Positions 16,207 to 24,813 of a DNA stretch of 64,000 bases are shown here, one piece after another. The position numbers and the translations under genes were made by a program. Every line of letters begins with the position of its first letter. Position 1 is the first letter of the stretch. Source of the DNA: Scleromatobacter humisilvae (lineage in GTDB: Bacteria > Pseudomonadota > Gammaproteobacteria > Burkholderiales > Burkholderiaceae_C); NCBI RefSeq assembly GCF_023231945.1, contig NZ_JAJLJH010000014.1, positions 1-64,000 of the forward strand. Reading direction: 5' to 3'. Below the pieces are notes generated by a model, which ran no database searches, was not told the origin of the DNA, and saw only the letters and a list, made by a program, of their open reading frames with translations.

Positions 16207-17157
16207 ATGATCCGTACGACCCGTCGCCTGGCCCTGCACGCCCTCGCGGGCGCCGCCGCCCTCGCGCTGCTGCCGCAGTTCGCTCTCGCCGCCGACGCCA
16301 AGCCGCGCGTCGCGCTGGTGATGAAGTCGCTCGCCAACGAGTTCTTCCAGACGATGCAGGACGGCGCCAAGGCCGACCAGAAGGCGCGTTCGGGCGAGTA
16401 CACGCTGATCTCCAACGGCATCAAGGACGAGACCGACACCGCCGCGCAGATCAAGATCGTCCAGCAGATGCTGGTCGAGCACGTCGACGCGATCGTCATC
16501 GCGCCGGCCGATTCGAAGGCGCTGGTGCCGGTGCTGGCCGAGGCCGCGGCCAAGGGCGTCATCGTCGTCAACATCGACAACAAGCTCGACGCCGACGCGC
16601 TGAAGGAAAAGAACCTGGTCGTGCCGTTCGTCGGCCCGGACAACCGCAAGGGCGCCAAGCTGGCCGGCGACTACCTCGGCAAGCAGCTGAAGTCAGGCGA
16701 CAAGGTCGGCATCCTGGAAGGCGTGTCCACGACCTTCAACGCGCAGCAGCGCACCGCCGGCTTCACCGACGCGATGAAGGCGGTCGGCGCCAACATCGTC
16801 AGCGTGCAGTCGGGCCAGTGGGAGATGGACAAGGCCAACGCCGTCGCCGCCGCGATGCTGCGCGAGCACCCGGACCTGCGCGCCCTGCTGGCCGGCAACG
16901 ACAACATGGCGCTCGGCGCCGTCGCCGCGATCAAGAGCGCGGGCAAGACGGGCAAGGTGCTGGTCGTTGGCTACGACAACATCTCCGCGCTCAAGCCGAT
17001 GCTGGCCGACGGCCGCGTGCTCGCCACCGTCGACCAGTTCGGCGCCAAGCAGGCCGTGTTCGGCATCGACACCGCGCTGAAGGCGATCAAGGAGAAGAAG
17101 GCGCAGAAGGACCTGTCGCCGGTCGTCGAGACGCAGGTCACGCTGATCACCAAGTGA
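16207..17157 (+). CDS. rbsB: Ribose ABC transporter substrate-binding protein
   Basis: 316-residue periplasmic sugar-binding protein of the RbsB/pentose-binding family. The signal peptide ends at FALA (about residue 29). The mature protein begins with KPRVALVMKSLANEFF, the usual RbsB start, and has the hinge/binding elements APADSKALVP, VNIDNKLD and GNDNMALGAVAAI. First gene of rbsB-A-C-R-K-D, directly downstream of the palindromic operator. The presence of rbsK and rbsD in the same run supports D-ribose as the substrate. Confidence 0.93.
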   Translation: MIRTTRRLALHALAGAAALALLPQFALAADAKPRVALVMKSLANEFFQTMQDGAKADQKARSGEYTLISNGIKDETDTAAQIKIVQQMLVEHVDAIVIAPADSKALVPVLAEAAAKGVIVVNIDNKLDADALKEKNLVVPFVGPDNRKGAKLAGDYLGKQLKSGDKVGILEGVSTTFNAQQRTAGFTDAMKAVGANIVSVQSGQWEMDKANAVAAAMLREHPDLRALLAGNDNMALGAVAAIKSAGKTGKVLVVGYDNISALKPMLADGRVLATVDQFGAKQAVFGIDTALKAIKEKKAQKDLSPVVETQVTLITK

Positions 17158-17165
17158 CGGCTTCG

Positions 17166-18731
17166 ATGTCGCCGGGCCCGGGCAACCTGGGCGCCGCGCC
17201 GCTGCCCGTGCTGCTGCAGGGCCGCGGCATCGGCAAGACCTACGCCACGCCGGTGCTCGCCGGCGTGGACTTCGAGCTGCGCGCGGGCGAGGTGCTCGCG
17301 CTCACCGGCGAGAACGGCGCGGGCAAGAGCACGCTGTCCAAGATCGTCGCCGGGCTCGTGCAGCCGACGGACGGCACGTTGACGCTGGCAGGCGCACCCT
17401 TTGCGCCCGCCTCGCGCAAGGAGGCCGAGAAGCTCGGCGTGCGCATGGTGATGCAGGAGCTGAGCCTCGTGCCCACGCTCAGCGTCGCCGAGAACCTGCT
17501 GCTCGGACGCCTGCCCCATCGCCTTGGCTTCATCCGCGGCGACGCTCTGAACGAAGCGGCCGCCAGGCAGATGGCGCTGATCGGCCTGCAGGACATCGAC
17601 CCGCGCCTGCCCGTCAGCGCGCTGGGCGTCGGCTACCAGCAGATGGTGGAGATCGCGCGCAGCCTGGTCGGCGAATGCCGGCTGCTGATCCTCGACGAGC
17701 CCACCGCCACCCTCACCTCGCGCGAGATCGCGCACCTGTTCAAGCAGATCGAGCTGCTGAAGGCGCGCGGCGTGGCGATCGTCTACATCTCGCACCGGCT
17801 CGACGAGCTGCAGCAGGTGGCCGACCGCGTGATGGTGCTGCGCGACGGCCGCCACATCGACACGCGGCCCATGCGCGAGCTGACGCAGGCCGACATCGTG
17901 CGCCGCATGGTCGGCCGCGACGTGCACGAAGGCCTGGACCGCGACGTGCGCCCGCGCGGGCGGCGCGCGCTCGCGGTGCGCGGCCTCGCGCGCGGCAGCG
18001 TCGTGCGCGACGTCTCGTTCGAGCTCTTCAACGGCGAGGTGCTGGGCCTGGCCGGACTCGTCGGCTCGGGCCGCACCGAGCTGCTGCGCCTGATCGACGG
18101 CGCCGATCGCAAGGACGCCGGCGAGGTGCTGCTGGGCGACTCGGCCACGCCCGCGAAGATCGCGTCGCCGGTGCAGGCCGTGCGCGCGGGCATCGGCTTC
18201 GTCACCGAGGATCGCAAGTCGCAGGGCCTGCTGCTGCCGCAGTCGATCCGCGTCAACGCGACGCTGGCCAACCTCGGCGCGGTGTCGCGCGGGGGCTGGC
18301 TGCAGCGCGACGTCGAGCGCGACGAGGTCGACCGCCTGCGCGACTTGCTGCGCGTGCGCAGCGACTCGATCGAGCAACCGGTCGACCAGCTCTCGGGCGG
18401 CAACCAGCAGAAGGTCGTGTTCGCGCGCTGGCTGCACCGCGACTGCGACGTGCTGCTGCTGGACGAACCCACGCGCGGCGTCGACATCGGCGCCCGCGCC
18501 GACATCTACGCGCAGATCGACAAGATGGCCGCAGCCGGCAAGGCGCTGCTGATGGTGTCGTCGGACCTGCGCGAGCTGATGTCCCAGTGCGACCGCATAG
18601 GCGTGATGAGTGCCGGCAGGCTCGTGCGCATCTTCGAGCGCGGCGAGTGGACCGAGCAACTGCTGCTGGAGGCCGCGTTCAGCGCCTACAGCGCCGCCGA
18701 GAAATCGGCTCCCCAAGAACAACTCGCATGA
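17166..18731 (+). CDS. rbsA: Ribose ABC transporter ATPase, duplicated
   Basis: 521-residue ATPase made of two tandem ABC domains, the normal architecture of monosaccharide importers. The first domain has Walker A GENGAGKST and Walker B LLILDEPTATLT, but its signature segment is degenerate (SALGVGYQQMVEIARSL). The second domain has a degenerate Walker A (GLVGSGRTEL), a good signature (LSGGNQQKVVFARWL) and Walker B VLLLDEPTRGVD. Such complementary degeneracy is usual in RbsA. ATG at 17166 is 8 bases after the rbsB stop. Its stop overlaps the rbsC start (ATGA), indicating translational coupling. Confidence 0.93.
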   Translation: MSPGPGNLGAAPLPVLLQGRGIGKTYATPVLAGVDFELRAGEVLALTGENGAGKSTLSKIVAGLVQPTDGTLTLAGAPFAPASRKEAEKLGVRMVMQELSLVPTLSVAENLLLGRLPHRLGFIRGDALNEAAARQMALIGLQDIDPRLPVSALGVGYQQMVEIARSLVGECRLLILDEPTATLTSREIAHLFKQIELLKARGVAIVYISHRLDELQQVADRVMVLRDGRHIDTRPMRELTQADIVRRMVGRDVHEGLDRDVRPRGRRALAVRGLARGSVVRDVSFELFNGEVLGLAGLVGSGRTELLRLIDGADRKDAGEVLLGDSATPAKIASPVQAVRAGIGFVTEDRKSQGLLLPQSIRVNATLANLGAVSRGGWLQRDVERDEVDRLRDLLRVRSDSIEQPVDQLSGGNQQKVVFARWLHRDCDVLLLDEPTRGVDIGARADIYAQIDKMAAAGKALLMVSSDLRELMSQCDRIGVMSAGRLVRIFERGEWTEQLLLEAAFSAYSAAEKSAPQEQLA

Positions 18732-19705
18732 CCTCGTCCAAACCCCTCACGACGCGCGCGGCGCTCACCAGTGCCGTCGGCACCGTCGCCGGCCTGCTGG
18801 TGGCGCTCGCGCTGATGGTCGGCTTCTTCAGCTGGCAGAGCGAATACTTCTTCACCGCCGACACCTTCATCACGATCGCCAACGACATCCCCGCCGTCGC
18901 CGTCACCGCCGTGGGCATGACCTTCGTGCTGATCATCGCGGGCATCGACCTCTCGGTGGGCTCGACGATGGCGCTGGCCGCCGCCGTGGCCGGCATCGCG
19001 ATGCTGCAGTGGCACTGGTCGCTGCTGCCCGCGACCTTCCTGGCGATGGGCGTCGGCGTGGTCGTGGGCGCCATCAACGGCGCGATCTCGGTGGCCTGGC
19101 GGCTGCCGTCGTTCATCGTCACGCTGGGCATGCTGGAGATGGCGCGCGGCGCGGCCTACCTGGCGACGGACTCGCGCACGCAATACATCGGCGGCAAGAT
19201 CGACTGGCTCGGCAAGCCCATCGTCCTCGGCCTGTCGCCGCAGTTCTTCATCGCCATCGTGATCGTCGTGGTCGCGCAGATCGTGCTGACGCGCACCGTG
19301 TTCGGCCGCAGCCTGATCGGCATCGGCACCAACGAGGAGGCGATGCGGCTGGCGGGCGTCGATCCGCGGCCGCTGAAGGTCATCGTGTTCGCGCTCGCCG
19401 GGCTACTCGCGGGGCTCGGCGGCGTGTTCCTGTCCTCGCGCCTGGAGGCCGCCGACCCGAACGCGGGCACCGGCGCCGAGCTCGTCGTGATCGCGTCGGT
19501 GGTCATCGGCGGCACCAGCCTGATGGGCGGACGCGGCTCGGTGGCGAGCACCTTCTTCGGCGTGCTGGTGATCTCGGTACTGGAAGCCGGTCTCGCGCAG
19601 ATCGGCGCCAGCGAGCCGACGAAACGCATCATCACGGGCTTCGTGATCATCATCGCGGTCGTGCTCGACACCTTGCGCGAACGCCGGAAGAAGCGCGGAT
19701 CATGA
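18728..19705 (+). CDS. rbsC: Ribose ABC transporter permease
   Basis: 325-residue inner-membrane permease with about 8-10 helices, belonging to the RbsC/AraH branch. Family marks are TFVLIIAGIDLSVGSTMAL near residue 75, the cytoplasmic loop GTNEEAMRLAGVDPRPLKV that docks onto the ATPase, and GGTSLMGGRGSVASTFFG. It overlaps the end of rbsA by four bases. A short hairpin-bearing gap separates it from rbsR. Confidence 0.93.
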   Translation: MTSSKPLTTRAALTSAVGTVAGLLVALALMVGFFSWQSEYFFTADTFITIANDIPAVAVTAVGMTFVLIIAGIDLSVGSTMALAAAVAGIAMLQWHWSLLPATFLAMGVGVVVGAINGAISVAWRLPSFIVTLGMLEMARGAAYLATDSRTQYIGGKIDWLGKPIVLGLSPQFFIAIVIVVVAQIVLTRTVFGRSLIGIGTNEEAMRLAGVDPRPLKVIVFALAGLLAGLGGVFLSSRLEAADPNAGTGAELVVIASVVIGGTSLMGGRGSVASTFFGVLVISVLEAGLAQIGASEPTKRIITGFVIIIAVVLDTLRERRKKRGS

Positions 19706-19708
19706 TGG

Positions 19709-19744
19709 CCCCCTCGCTCCTCCCGTCGCTGCCCCCCGAGGGGG
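19709..19744. repeat. C-rich/G-rich intergenic hairpin repeat
   Basis: CCCCCTCG (19709-19716) and CGAGGGGG (19737-19744) form a perfect 8-base stem between rbsC and rbsR. Elements of this type are scattered between genes in Rubrivivax-like Burkholderiales. Here it may stabilise or attenuate the transporter part of the operon message. Confidence 0.6.
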
Positions 19745-19790
19745 AGCTCGGTTCGGCTCGGATGGTGATCCTCGCTTCCCGAGGTTTCCG

Positions 19791-20840
19791 ATGACGAACA
19801 CGAGCCCCCGCGGCCACGCCGCCTCGCCCACCGGGCGCGCCAGCATCCGCGACGTCGCGGCGCGCGCGGGCGTGTCCGTCACGACCGTGTCGCACACGCT
19901 CAACGGAACGCGCTTCGTCAGCGACGCGGCCAAGGCCAAGGTGCACGAGGCCGCGCACGCGCTCGGCTACGTGCCCAGCGAGGTCGCGCGCGGGCTCAAG
20001 CACAACACCACGCGCACGCTGGGCATGCTGGTGCCCAACAACTCGAACCCGTACTTCGCCGAGATCATCCGCGGCGTCGAGCACCACTGCTACGGCGCCG
20101 GCTACAGCCTGCTGCTGTGCAACTCGAACGACGACCCCCAGCAGCAGGCCGACCACCTGCGCGTGCTCGCCGAGCGACGCGTCGACGGCATCGTGCTGGT
20201 GGCGTCGGGCGACGACGACGCCATCGTCGCCGCCTGCAAGGACCTGCGGCTGCCGCTGGTGCTGGTCGACCGCGAGATAGACTCGATCGCCGTCGACCTG
20301 ATCGAGGTCGACCACGCGGCCGGCGGCGAGCTGGCGACGTCGCACCTGCTGTCGCTGGGCCACGCGCGCGTGGCCTGCATCGTCGGCCCGGCGGACCTGC
20401 GGCCGAGCCAGCAGCGCGAGGCCGGCTGGCGGCGCGCGCTCGAGCGCGCGGGCATCACGCCACGCGCGGACGAACTCGTGCACGGCGACTTCAGCCCCGA
20501 GAGCGGCGCCGCCGCGATGCGCCGCCTGCTGCAGTCGGCGCAGCCGCCGTCGGCCGTGTTCGTCTGCAACGACATGATGGCCATCGGCGCGCTGCACGCG
20601 GCGCACGAGGCCGGCATCGACGTGCCGCGCCAGCTGTCGGTCGTCGGCTTCGACGACATCGAGCTGGCCGCCTACACGTCGCCGCCGCTGACGACGGTCG
20701 CGCAGCCCAAGGAAGCCATCGGCACCGGCGCCGCCGGCCTGCTGCTGGAGCGCCTGCGCGAAGGCCGCACCGAACCGCGGCGCTCGATTCTCCAACCCGA
20801 ACTCCACCGGCGCGCGACCACCGCCCGCCCGCAAGCCTGA
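19791..20840 (+). CDS. rbsR: LacI-family ribose operon repressor
   Basis: 349-residue LacI/GalR regulator. The N-terminal helix-turn-helix and hinge (about residues 17-70) read SIRDVAARAGVSVTTVSHTL and ALGYVPSEVARGLK. The periplasmic-binding-like effector domain has the typical LGMLVPNNSNPYFAEIIRG start and VVGFDDIELAAYTSPPLTTV end. Placement between rbsC and rbsK, plus the palindrome before rbsB, supports ribose-responsive autoregulation. A poorly conserved ~16-residue extension precedes the HTH. Confidence 0.9.
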   Translation: MTNTSPRGHAASPTGRASIRDVAARAGVSVTTVSHTLNGTRFVSDAAKAKVHEAAHALGYVPSEVARGLKHNTTRTLGMLVPNNSNPYFAEIIRGVEHHCYGAGYSLLLCNSNDDPQQQADHLRVLAERRVDGIVLVASGDDDAIVAACKDLRLPLVLVDREIDSIAVDLIEVDHAAGGELATSHLLSLGHARVACIVGPADLRPSQQREAGWRRALERAGITPRADELVHGDFSPESGAAAMRRLLQSAQPPSAVFVCNDMMAIGALHAAHEAGIDVPRQLSVVGFDDIELAAYTSPPLTTVAQPKEAIGTGAAGLLLERLREGRTEPRRSILQPELHRRATTARPQA

Positions 20841-20884
20841 AGTGCCATGATGAACGATCCCGAGCTCAATCCGAGGGCCAGCAC

Positions 20885-21817
20885 ATGACCGCCTCCATCG
20901 TCGTTGTCGGCAGTCTCAACATGGACCTGGTGATGCGCATGTCGCGCGCGCCGATCGGCGGCGAGACCGTGCCGGGTCTCGATTTCGCGATGCTGCCCGG
21001 CGGCAAGGGCGCCAACCAGGCCGTGGCCTGCGCGCGCATGGGCGCCAACGTGATCATGGTCGGCCGCGTGGGCATCGACCCGAACGGGGACGTGCTCAAG
21101 GCCGGCCTGGCCGCCGACGGCGTCGACGCGCGCGAGGTCAAGGGCCTGGCGTCGACGCACACCGGCGTCGCGTCGATCTGGGTCGAGGACGACGGCCAGA
21201 ACCGCATCGTGCTCGCGCCCGGCGCCAACGGGCTGCTCGACCCGGCGAGCGTCGCGCGCGCCAACACGATGATCGACATGGCCGGCATGCTGATCCTGCA
21301 GCTCGAGGTGCCGATCCCCGCGGTGCAGGCGGCCATCGACCGCGCGTTCGCCGCCCACGTGCCCGTGCTGCTCAACCCCGCACCGGCCGCGCCGCTGCCG
21401 GACGAGATGTGGAAGAAGATCGACATCCTCGTGCTCAACGAGAGCGAGGCGACCGCGTACGCGAGCCTCGACGTCGTCGACCCCAACTCCGCGGCCGAGG
21501 CCGGCGCCCAGTTGCGCGCGCGCGGCCCCGACCGCGTGCTCGTGACGCTGGGGGCGCAGGGCGTGGTCGTCGTCGACGGCGGCGGCGCGCGCCACTTCCC
21601 GGCGAAGAAGGTCAAGGCCGTCGACACCACCGCCGCCGGCGACACCTTCATCGGCGCGCTCGCGGCCGCGCTGTGCGAGGGCCAGTCGCTGGACGACGCC
21701 GTCGCGCTGGGCCAGGCCGCCAGCGCGCTGTGCGTCACGCGGCGCGGCGCGCAGACCTCGATCCCCTACCGCCGCCAGCTCGCGACGACGGCGGTGTCCG
21801 CGGACGACCACTCATGA
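20885..21817 (+). CDS. rbsK: Ribokinase
   Basis: 310-residue PfkB-family sugar kinase that phosphorylates ribose at O5. The substrate-binding N-terminus IVVVGSLNMDLVMRMSRAP and GGKGANQAVACARMGA are diagnostic of ribokinase. The C-terminal PfkB signature VDTTAAGDTFIGALAAAL contains the catalytic Asp. It sits in the ribose operon, and its TGA stop overlaps the ATG of rbsD by four bases. Confidence 0.93.
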   Translation: MTASIVVVGSLNMDLVMRMSRAPIGGETVPGLDFAMLPGGKGANQAVACARMGANVIMVGRVGIDPNGDVLKAGLAADGVDAREVKGLASTHTGVASIWVEDDGQNRIVLAPGANGLLDPASVARANTMIDMAGMLILQLEVPIPAVQAAIDRAFAAHVPVLLNPAPAAPLPDEMWKKIDILVLNESEATAYASLDVVDPNSAAEAGAQLRARGPDRVLVTLGAQGVVVVDGGGARHFPAKKVKAVDTTAAGDTFIGALAAALCEGQSLDDAVALGQAASALCVTRRGAQTSIPYRRQLATTAVSADDHS

Positions 21818-22209
21818 AACGCACGACGCTGCTGCATGCCGAGCTGTCCGAGGTCATCGCGCGCCTCGGGCATGGCGACCTGCTGGTGATCGGCGACGCC
21901 GGCCTGCCGATCCCCGACGGCCCGCGCCGCATCGACCTGGCGGTCAGCGCCAACGTGCCGCGCTTCCATGACGTGCTCGCGGCCGTGCTGGCCGAGATGC
22001 AGGTCGAGAGCGCGCTGATCGCCGACGAGCTCGCGTCGGCCAGCGCCGGCGTGCACGCGGAGCTGATGCGCCAGCTCGGACGCACGCCCGTCGCGTGCGT
22101 CTCGCACGAGCAGTTCAAGGCCATGACGCGCAACGCGCGCGCGGTCGTGCGCACGGGCGAGTTCTCGCCGTACGCCAACGTGATCCTGCGCGCGGGCGTG
22201 GTGTTCTGA
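21814..22209 (+). CDS. rbsD: D-ribose pyranase
   Basis: 131-residue cytoplasmic mutarotase that converts beta-pyranose to beta-furanose ribose so that ribokinase can use it. Hallmarks are LHAELSEVIARLGHGDLLVI with the catalytic His, GDAGLPIP and the C-terminal RTGEFSPYANVILRAGVVF. It is the last gene of the rbs operon, translationally coupled to rbsK, and nearly abuts the convergent phaZ gene (1 base between stops). Confidence 0.93.
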   Translation: MKRTTLLHAELSEVIARLGHGDLLVIGDAGLPIPDGPRRIDLAVSANVPRFHDVLAAVLAEMQVESALIADELASASAGVHAELMRQLGRTPVACVSHEQFKAMTRNARAVVRTGEFSPYANVILRAGVVF

Positions 22210-22210
22210 C

Positions 22211-23428
22211 CTAGCCCGAGATGCCGATCACGTCGCGCACGATCGGATAGATCTGGTTCTGCCAGCGCTTGCCGCTGAACACGCCGTAGTGGCCGACGTT
22301 GGGCTGCACGTAATGCGTGCGCAGGTAGGGCCGCAGGCTGCTCGCGAGATCCTGCGCGGCCAGCGTCTGGCCGATCGCGCAGATGTCGTCGCGTTCGCCT
22401 TCGATCGTCACCAGCGCCGTCCGGCGGATCGCGGCGGGGTCGACCTTGCGGCCGCGGAAGGTCAGCTGACCCTGCGGCAACGCGAACTGCTGGAACACCT
22501 GCGAGACGGTCTCGAGGTAGAACTCCGCCGACAGGTCGGCCACGGCCAGATATTCCTCGTAGAAGACGCGCGTGACGTCGGCGCGGTCGAAGTCACCCTC
22601 GAGCAGTTGCCGGTAGTAGTCGCGGAACGCGTTCTCGTGGCGCTCGCGGTTCATGCTGATGAAGGCCGACAGCTGCACGAAGCCCGGATAGACGCGGCGG
22701 CCGCCGCCCGCGTGCTGCCACGGCACGGTGCTGATCAGGTTCTGCTCGAACCACTCGATCGGCCTGGACATCGCCAGCCTGTTGACGGCAGTCGGGCTGA
22801 TGCGGCAGTCGATCGGGCCCGCCATCAGCGTCAGGCTGGCCGGCGTCGCCTCGTGCCTGTCCTCCGACATCAACGCCACCGCCGCCAGCGCCGCGACCGT
22901 CGGCTGGCACACGGCCAGCACATGCCCGCCCGGGCCGAGCGCCGCGATGAACTGCATCACGTGCTCGATGTATTCGTCGAGGCCGAAGCGGCCCGCCGCG
23001 AGCGGCACGTCGCGCACGTTGAGCCAGTCGGTGACGTGGACGTCGTGGTCCGGCAGCGCGGTGCGCACCGTGTCGCGCAGCAGCGTGGCGAAGTGGCCCG
23101 ACATCGGCGCCACCACCAGCAGCCTGGGCTGGCCAGTCACGCCCGGCTTGTGGAAGCGCAGCAGTTCGGCGAACGGCGTGCGCGCGGCGACTTCCTCCAC
23201 GACGGGCTGCTCCTCGCCCTCGACCATCACGCTCCCGATGCGCCACGGCGGCCGGCGATGCGTCACCTCCGACAGCTCGAACACCTTGCTCGCAGCCATC
23301 GAGGGTCGCGCGATGTTCGCGAGGCCGGCCCGCGGCGGCTCGCTGCCCAGCATCGCTCCGTGCACCTTCGCCAGGTGGCGCAGCGGCCGCAACAGATCGG
23401 ACTGCGCCTGATACGCGTGGTACATCAT
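22211..23428 (-). CDS. phaZ: Intracellular polyhydroxybutyrate depolymerase
   Basis: 405-residue cytoplasmic or granule-bound depolymerase that mobilises stored PHB. It belongs to the short-chain-length intracellular PhaZ family with a cysteine nucleophile in place of a lipase-box serine: Cys174 in LAVCQPTVAAL. The Asp (EGERDDICAIGQT) and His (VGHYGVFSG) of the triad are present near the C-terminus. The start MMYHAYQAQSDLLRPLRHLA is typical of the family, so the ATG at 23428 is preferred to the longer open frame. There is no signal peptide. PHB synthesis genes are not in the window. Confidence 0.93.
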   Translation of the reverse strand: MMYHAYQAQSDLLRPLRHLAKVHGAMLGSEPPRAGLANIARPSMAASKVFELSEVTHRRPPWRIGSVMVEGEEQPVVEEVAARTPFAELLRFHKPGVTGQPRLLVVAPMSGHFATLLRDTVRTALPDHDVHVTDWLNVRDVPLAAGRFGLDEYIEHVMQFIAALGPGGHVLAVCQPTVAALAAVALMSEDRHEATPASLTLMAGPIDCRISPTAVNRLAMSRPIEWFEQNLISTVPWQHAGGGRRVYPGFVQLSAFISMNRERHENAFRDYYRQLLEGDFDRADVTRVFYEEYLAVADLSAEFYLETVSQVFQQFALPQGQLTFRGRKVDPAAIRRTALVTIEGERDDICAIGQTLAAQDLASSLRPYLRTHYVQPNVGHYGVFSGKRWQNQIYPIVRDVIGISG

Positions 23429-23529
23429 GGAATCCCCAGCAGCTTCACCGAAGAGGCGTTGCAACAAGCATGCCGCGGGCCGTGGCACGCGCCTTGCGTC
23501 GGGCAAGACGCCGACGCCACGGAGTTCCC

Positions 23530-24243
23530 ATGCCCGCATCCGCCAAGAGCCCGACGAAGCCCGCTGCCCGCAAGGCCGCCGCGAAGACATCCGTCGCGAC
23601 GCTGACGATCAGCAGCAGGAACTACTCGTCGTGGTCGCTGCGCGGCTGGCTGCTCGCGAAGTTCTCGGGGCTGGACTTCACCGAGACGATGGTCTCGCCC
23701 GACGACGCCGACGCGCGCCGCGAGCTGCTGCTGCTCGCGCCGTCGATCCGCGTGCCCTGCCTCGTGCACGACGGCGCGCGCGTCTGGAACACGATGGCGA
23801 TCGCGCACTACCTCGACGAGGCGTGTCCGGATGCCGGCCTGTTCCCCGTCGACCGCGTCGCCCGCGCACACTCGCGCTCCATCTGCGGCGAGATGAACTC
23901 CGGGTTCGCGAACCTGCGCTCGTCGCTGCCGATGAACCTGAAGGCGCGGCTGCCGGGCCACAAGATCTGGGCCGGCGCGCAGCCCGACATCGACCGCATC
24001 GTCGAGATCTGGACCGAGTGCATCGCGGCCTACGGCGGCCCGTTCCTGTTCGGCGAACAACGCGGTGCAGCGGATGCGATGTACGCACCCGTGGTCACGC
24101 GCTTCCTGACCTACGACGTCAAGCTCAACCGGCCCTGCATCGAATACACGCGCACGATCATGGCGATGCCCGAGATGGCCGAGTGGATCGCCGCCGCCCG
24201 GCTCGAGCCCGACGACATCGAAGAGCTCGACATGGACTTCTGA
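23530..24243 (+). CDS. Glutathione S-transferase family protein
   Basis: 237-residue soluble GST-fold protein. After a Lys/Ala-rich leader of ~24 residues comes the thioredoxin-like domain with LTISSRNYSSWSLRGWLLAK, where the Ser/Tyr region would activate glutathione. RVPCLVHDG follows at the usual cis-Pro position. The helical C-terminal domain follows. This branch is widespread in Proteobacteria and usually has no assigned substrate. ATG at 23530 follows a GGAG ribosome site. Confidence 0.85.
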   Translation: MPASAKSPTKPAARKAAAKTSVATLTISSRNYSSWSLRGWLLAKFSGLDFTETMVSPDDADARRELLLLAPSIRVPCLVHDGARVWNTMAIAHYLDEACPDAGLFPVDRVARAHSRSICGEMNSGFANLRSSLPMNLKARLPGHKIWAGAQPDIDRIVEIWTECIAAYGGPFLFGEQRGAADAMYAPVVTRFLTYDVKLNRPCIEYTRTIMAMPEMAEWIAAARLEPDDIEELDMDF

Positions 24244-24246
24244 GGC

Positions 24247-24666
24247 TCACCACGCGTGCGGTGCGGGCACGTCGCACGGCGCGGGCATGTCGATCGACGC
24301 GAAGTCGGCGGGCGCGACGATCTCCAGGTACTCCATGTCCGGCGAGTAGTCGAACAGGTAGTGGACGATGCCCGGCCGCTGGTGGACGCAGTCGCCGGCC
24401 TCGACCAGCGTCTCCCGGTCGCCGTACATGAACTTCGCCCAGCCCTTGGTCATCAGGACGATCTGGAACTGGGCCTCATGCCGGTGCCAGCCGGTGCCCT
24501 TTTCCGGTGCCATGTTGGCTTTCACAAGGTGCGCGATGACCCTGCCGTGCGTGGCCGCCGCGACGCCGAGATCGCGGTACAGGAAGAAGTCGCGCAGGCC
24601 GTCGCTGCGCCAGGGCGTGTCGCCCGGCTTGACGTGCGAGAACTCGGTGGCAGTCTGAACCGTCAT
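24247..24666 (-). CDS. Cupin-domain protein
   Basis: 139-residue single cupin barrel. The metal-binding motif 1 is visible as GWHRHEAQFQIVLMTKGWAKF and motif 2 as GDCVHQRPGIVHYLFDYSPD. There is no DNA-binding or export domain, so it is probably a small metal-dependent enzyme or ligand-binding protein of unknown substrate. Convergent with the GST gene, 3 bases between stops. Confidence 0.82.
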   Translation of the reverse strand: MTVQTATEFSHVKPGDTPWRSDGLRDFFLYRDLGVAAATHGRVIAHLVKANMAPEKGTGWHRHEAQFQIVLMTKGWAKFMYGDRETLVEAGDCVHQRPGIVHYLFDYSPDMEYLEIVAPADFASIDMPAPCDVPAPHAW

Positions 24667-24813
24667 GTGGCAAGCCCTCCCGCGGAAGTTGAAGCCCGCG
24701 CGGGAGGCATGCATAAGCTGTACCAGTTTGCTGCACCGCAGCGTCGCCGCTCGCAAGCGCCATCCGCGAGAGGCGCTCCATAATTCGCCAGGGCGATTCG
24801 GCGGAGAGCGCGC